Shown: positions 62,540 through 64,000 of the stretch, piece by piece
Layout of the letters: every line of letters begins with the position of its first letter
Numbering within the stretch: the first letter of the stretch is position 1
Notes under the pieces: generated by a model
The model's input: only the letters and a program-made list of their open reading frames with translations
Database searches by the model: none
Told to the model about the DNA's origin: nothing
Program-made: the position numbers and the translations under genes
Source: G963556115 sp963678205
Lineage (GTDB): Bacteria > Planctomycetota > SZUA-567
Direction of reading: 5' to 3'
Length of the DNA: 64,000 nucleotides
Assembly: GCA_963678205.1 (NCBI GenBank)
Contig: OY782760.1
Coordinates: 1,860,001-1,924,000 of the forward strand

Positions 62540-62737
62540 GATTATAAAAAAGCAAAGCAGTACGCTAAGGATCATAACACTAGTGTCTCTGCTATATTTT
62601 CAGATATGATCAATGCTATAAGTTTTAAAGATAGTGAATTTAAAGTTCCGGCTGATTTTATTCTTTTGAGTGTTGCAGGGGTTCTTAAGAATAAGAATGT
62701 ATGCGATGATGATTTGAGTGAAAAATATGATCTTTAG
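62540..62737 (+). pseudogene. 5'-truncated antitoxin-like (DUF6364-type) gene
   Basis: An open frame of 65 codons with no start, directly after the IS30 right end: KKAKQYAKDHNTSVSAIFSD resembles the DUF6364/ribbon-helix-helix antitoxin core (AK.YAKE..TSLS.L.E). It continues to KVPADFILLSVAGVLKN and a stop at 62735. The missing N-terminus was probably removed by the insertion. The usual partner toxin gene (PIN) is not seen intact downstream. Confidence 0.6.
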
Positions 62738-62965
62738 GGTTGTGTAAATGAAGCGATTATCGAGGTTGGACCTTTTTCCATGTCGTTGATGGTAAAATTA
62801 AATTTCAGCGTAGATATTGGGATAAACTTAGTTTTATAAGATAGCATAACTAGCCTTTGTCTAGTGAATAATTATAGCGTTGTATTCTCACAAGGAATTA
62901 TATCGAACTGCTGTAGTAGCATTGTACAATATGTGAAGGATTATTGTGAACTAGCAGGGAATAGT
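62738..62965. other. Short gap with unidentified coding relic
   Basis: A plus-strand frame near 62776-62841 encodes DGKIKFQRRYWDKLSF before a stop, and looks like old coding sequence, but I cannot name it. Nothing else supported. Confidence 0.3.
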
Positions 62966-64000
62966 ATGACTTCTAATAAAGTTAGAAAATTAATTGAATC
63001 TGGTGAAGGTATCAAGATTGAGTTTAAGAGCAATCGCGATGTTCTTTCTGATGATTTGTATGAGACTATTTGCGCTTTTCTGAATACTGGCGGAGGAGAA
63101 ATTCTGTTTGGAGTGGAGGATGACGGCTGGATTTGCGGAATTAATCCTGATTCTATTGACCAGATTGAGGGTGAGCTGATAACTGTTTTGAATAATCATA
63201 CAAAGGTAGAACCGAGTCTGAGTATTGATATTCGTCAGATTGAGATTGATGGAAAGAAGGTTCTTGCATGTCTTTGTGCTTCGGAGTTCGATTGTTCATA
63301 ACCTTGTTGTAAAGAAGAAGGGGAAGAGGATATATAAGCGAGTCGGTGAGAGTGATCTGGATATTACGGGGCGGGATAATTTTATTGCTGATCTGTACCT
63401 GAATAAGAAGGACGTATTATCGTCTGAGAATAAGATTTATCAGCATTGTACTCTTGATGATCTTGATAGAGATCTTATAGATAGAGCGGTCAATATGGCA
63501 CGGTTGCAGCAGAGCAATCATATCTGGTTATCTATGTCACATGAAGAGATACTCCGTAGTGCCAAGCTGTATAATAAAGATTATCAGACTGGGGAGGAAG
63601 TGATAAATCTTGCAGGTATTCTGCTGTTTGGTAAGGATGATATTATTGGTTCGGTTCTTCTGCATTACCGTACTGACTTGATTTTGTACAGAAAGAATCT
63701 GGACAGGTATGATGACTGAGATACTGTCTGCACCAATCTTATAATAGCTTTGATCGAATTATTGCTTTTGGGCTGAAACTAATATGTTTAAACAACTTGA
63801 GGTTGTGGATGAACTTAGCTCTGGAGTTCGTAATTTGAATCATTTTGTTGGGATTTATTCAGGGACTAAGCCTGAGTTTGTTGACGGGGACTCTTTTAAA
63901 GTGATTATTAAACTTGATAAAAATAGTACCCAAGATGAATGAGTGCAAATAGTACTTGATTATTGTAAAAGTGCTAGAAGTATGCAGGAAATAGTTAAAA
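62966..64000 (+). pseudogene. AlbA_2 (Schlafen-like) DNA-binding/ATPase-type gene, broken and partial
   Basis: Frame 1 from ATG 62966 (AGGGA upstream): ESGEGIKIEFKSNRDVL, ETICAFLNTGGGEILFGVED, the AlbA_2 domain start. It stops at 63299. Frame 2 takes over from about 63270: SSIVHNLVVKKKGKRIYKRV, HCTLDDLDRDLIDRAVNMA, NLAGILLFGKDD. A stop follows at 63717. Further on VVDELSSGVRNLNHF, and PEFVDGDSFKVIIKL, show the usual end of these proteins in another frame, with a middle section missing, a stop at 63942, then a winged-helix-like tail (VLDYCKSARSMQEIVK) at the window edge. At least one frameshift, two stops and one deletion. Confidence 0.8.

Noticed and set aside
1..64000. CRISPR arrays, tRNA or rRNA genes
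   Set aside because: No regularly spaced repeats, no T-loop consensus in a cloverleaf and no rRNA-like stretches were seen.

Overview
The window comes from an AT-rich, Gram-negative, motile bacterium whose phylum I cannot fix from sequence alone. Gram-negative character rests on lpxB (lipid A synthesis), a predicted outer-membrane beta-barrel, TRAP transport and several Sec signal peptides. Motility rests on a FapA homologue and on a near-consensus sigma-28 promoter in front of a 74-residue gene. No rRNA, tRNA or CRISPR array was seen.

Layout. 0.1-3.3 kb: operon for a Cys-rich protein, a periplasmic thioredoxin-fold protein, an FtsX/MacB-type permease and its ATPase, three of which carry a Cys-Cys-Ser motif. 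3.4-8.1 kb: small motility-type protein, CbiM/NikM-type metal transporter, truB, a glycosyltransferase and an RsuA-family pseudouridine synthase. 8.3-18.5 kb: unknown gene, then housekeeping genes (dnaE and coaD on the minus strand; a 49-residue four-Cys protein, def, fmt, lpxB and a beta-barrel on the plus strand). 18.6-29.5 kb: IS30 remnant, GntP permease, two tandem membrane diguanylate cyclases, secreted ankyrin protein, methyltransferase-like protein, FetAB exporter, DMT permease and HD-GYP phosphodiesterase. 29.6-37.2 kb: sucrose/fructan locus (divergent LacI regulator, ABC importer, GH32 hydrolase, MsmK-type ATPase) ending in fragments of a second lacI and an SDR dehydrogenase. 37.5-40.4 kb: PAS protein with a degenerate GGDEF domain, and FapA with a receiver-like tail. 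41.2-49.3 kb: TRAP transporter, azlCD with an Lrp-type regulator, frameshifted feoA, Fe-alcohol dehydrogenase and AlaX-type editing protein. 50.0-58.5 kb: three unknown secreted or membrane genes, then a Cache sensor, a response regulator and a large BvgS-like hybrid kinase. 58.5-64 kb: second IS30 remnant, RhlE-type helicase, GAF/zinc protein and a wrecked island (integrase tail, near-complete IS30 with a frameshifted transposase, antitoxin-like fragment, AlbA_2 pseudogene).

Together the genes describe a carbohydrate- and organic-acid-importing cell with a dense c-di-GMP and two-component layer, and a genome in active decay (at least eight broken genes or IS relics). The most unusual signals are a 28-bp promoter-like element shared by two secreted-protein genes 25 kb apart, the sigma-28 promoter at 3.7 kb, the recurring Cys-Cys-Ser motifs at the left end, the pseudo-receiver on FapA and the replaced GGDEF signatures.
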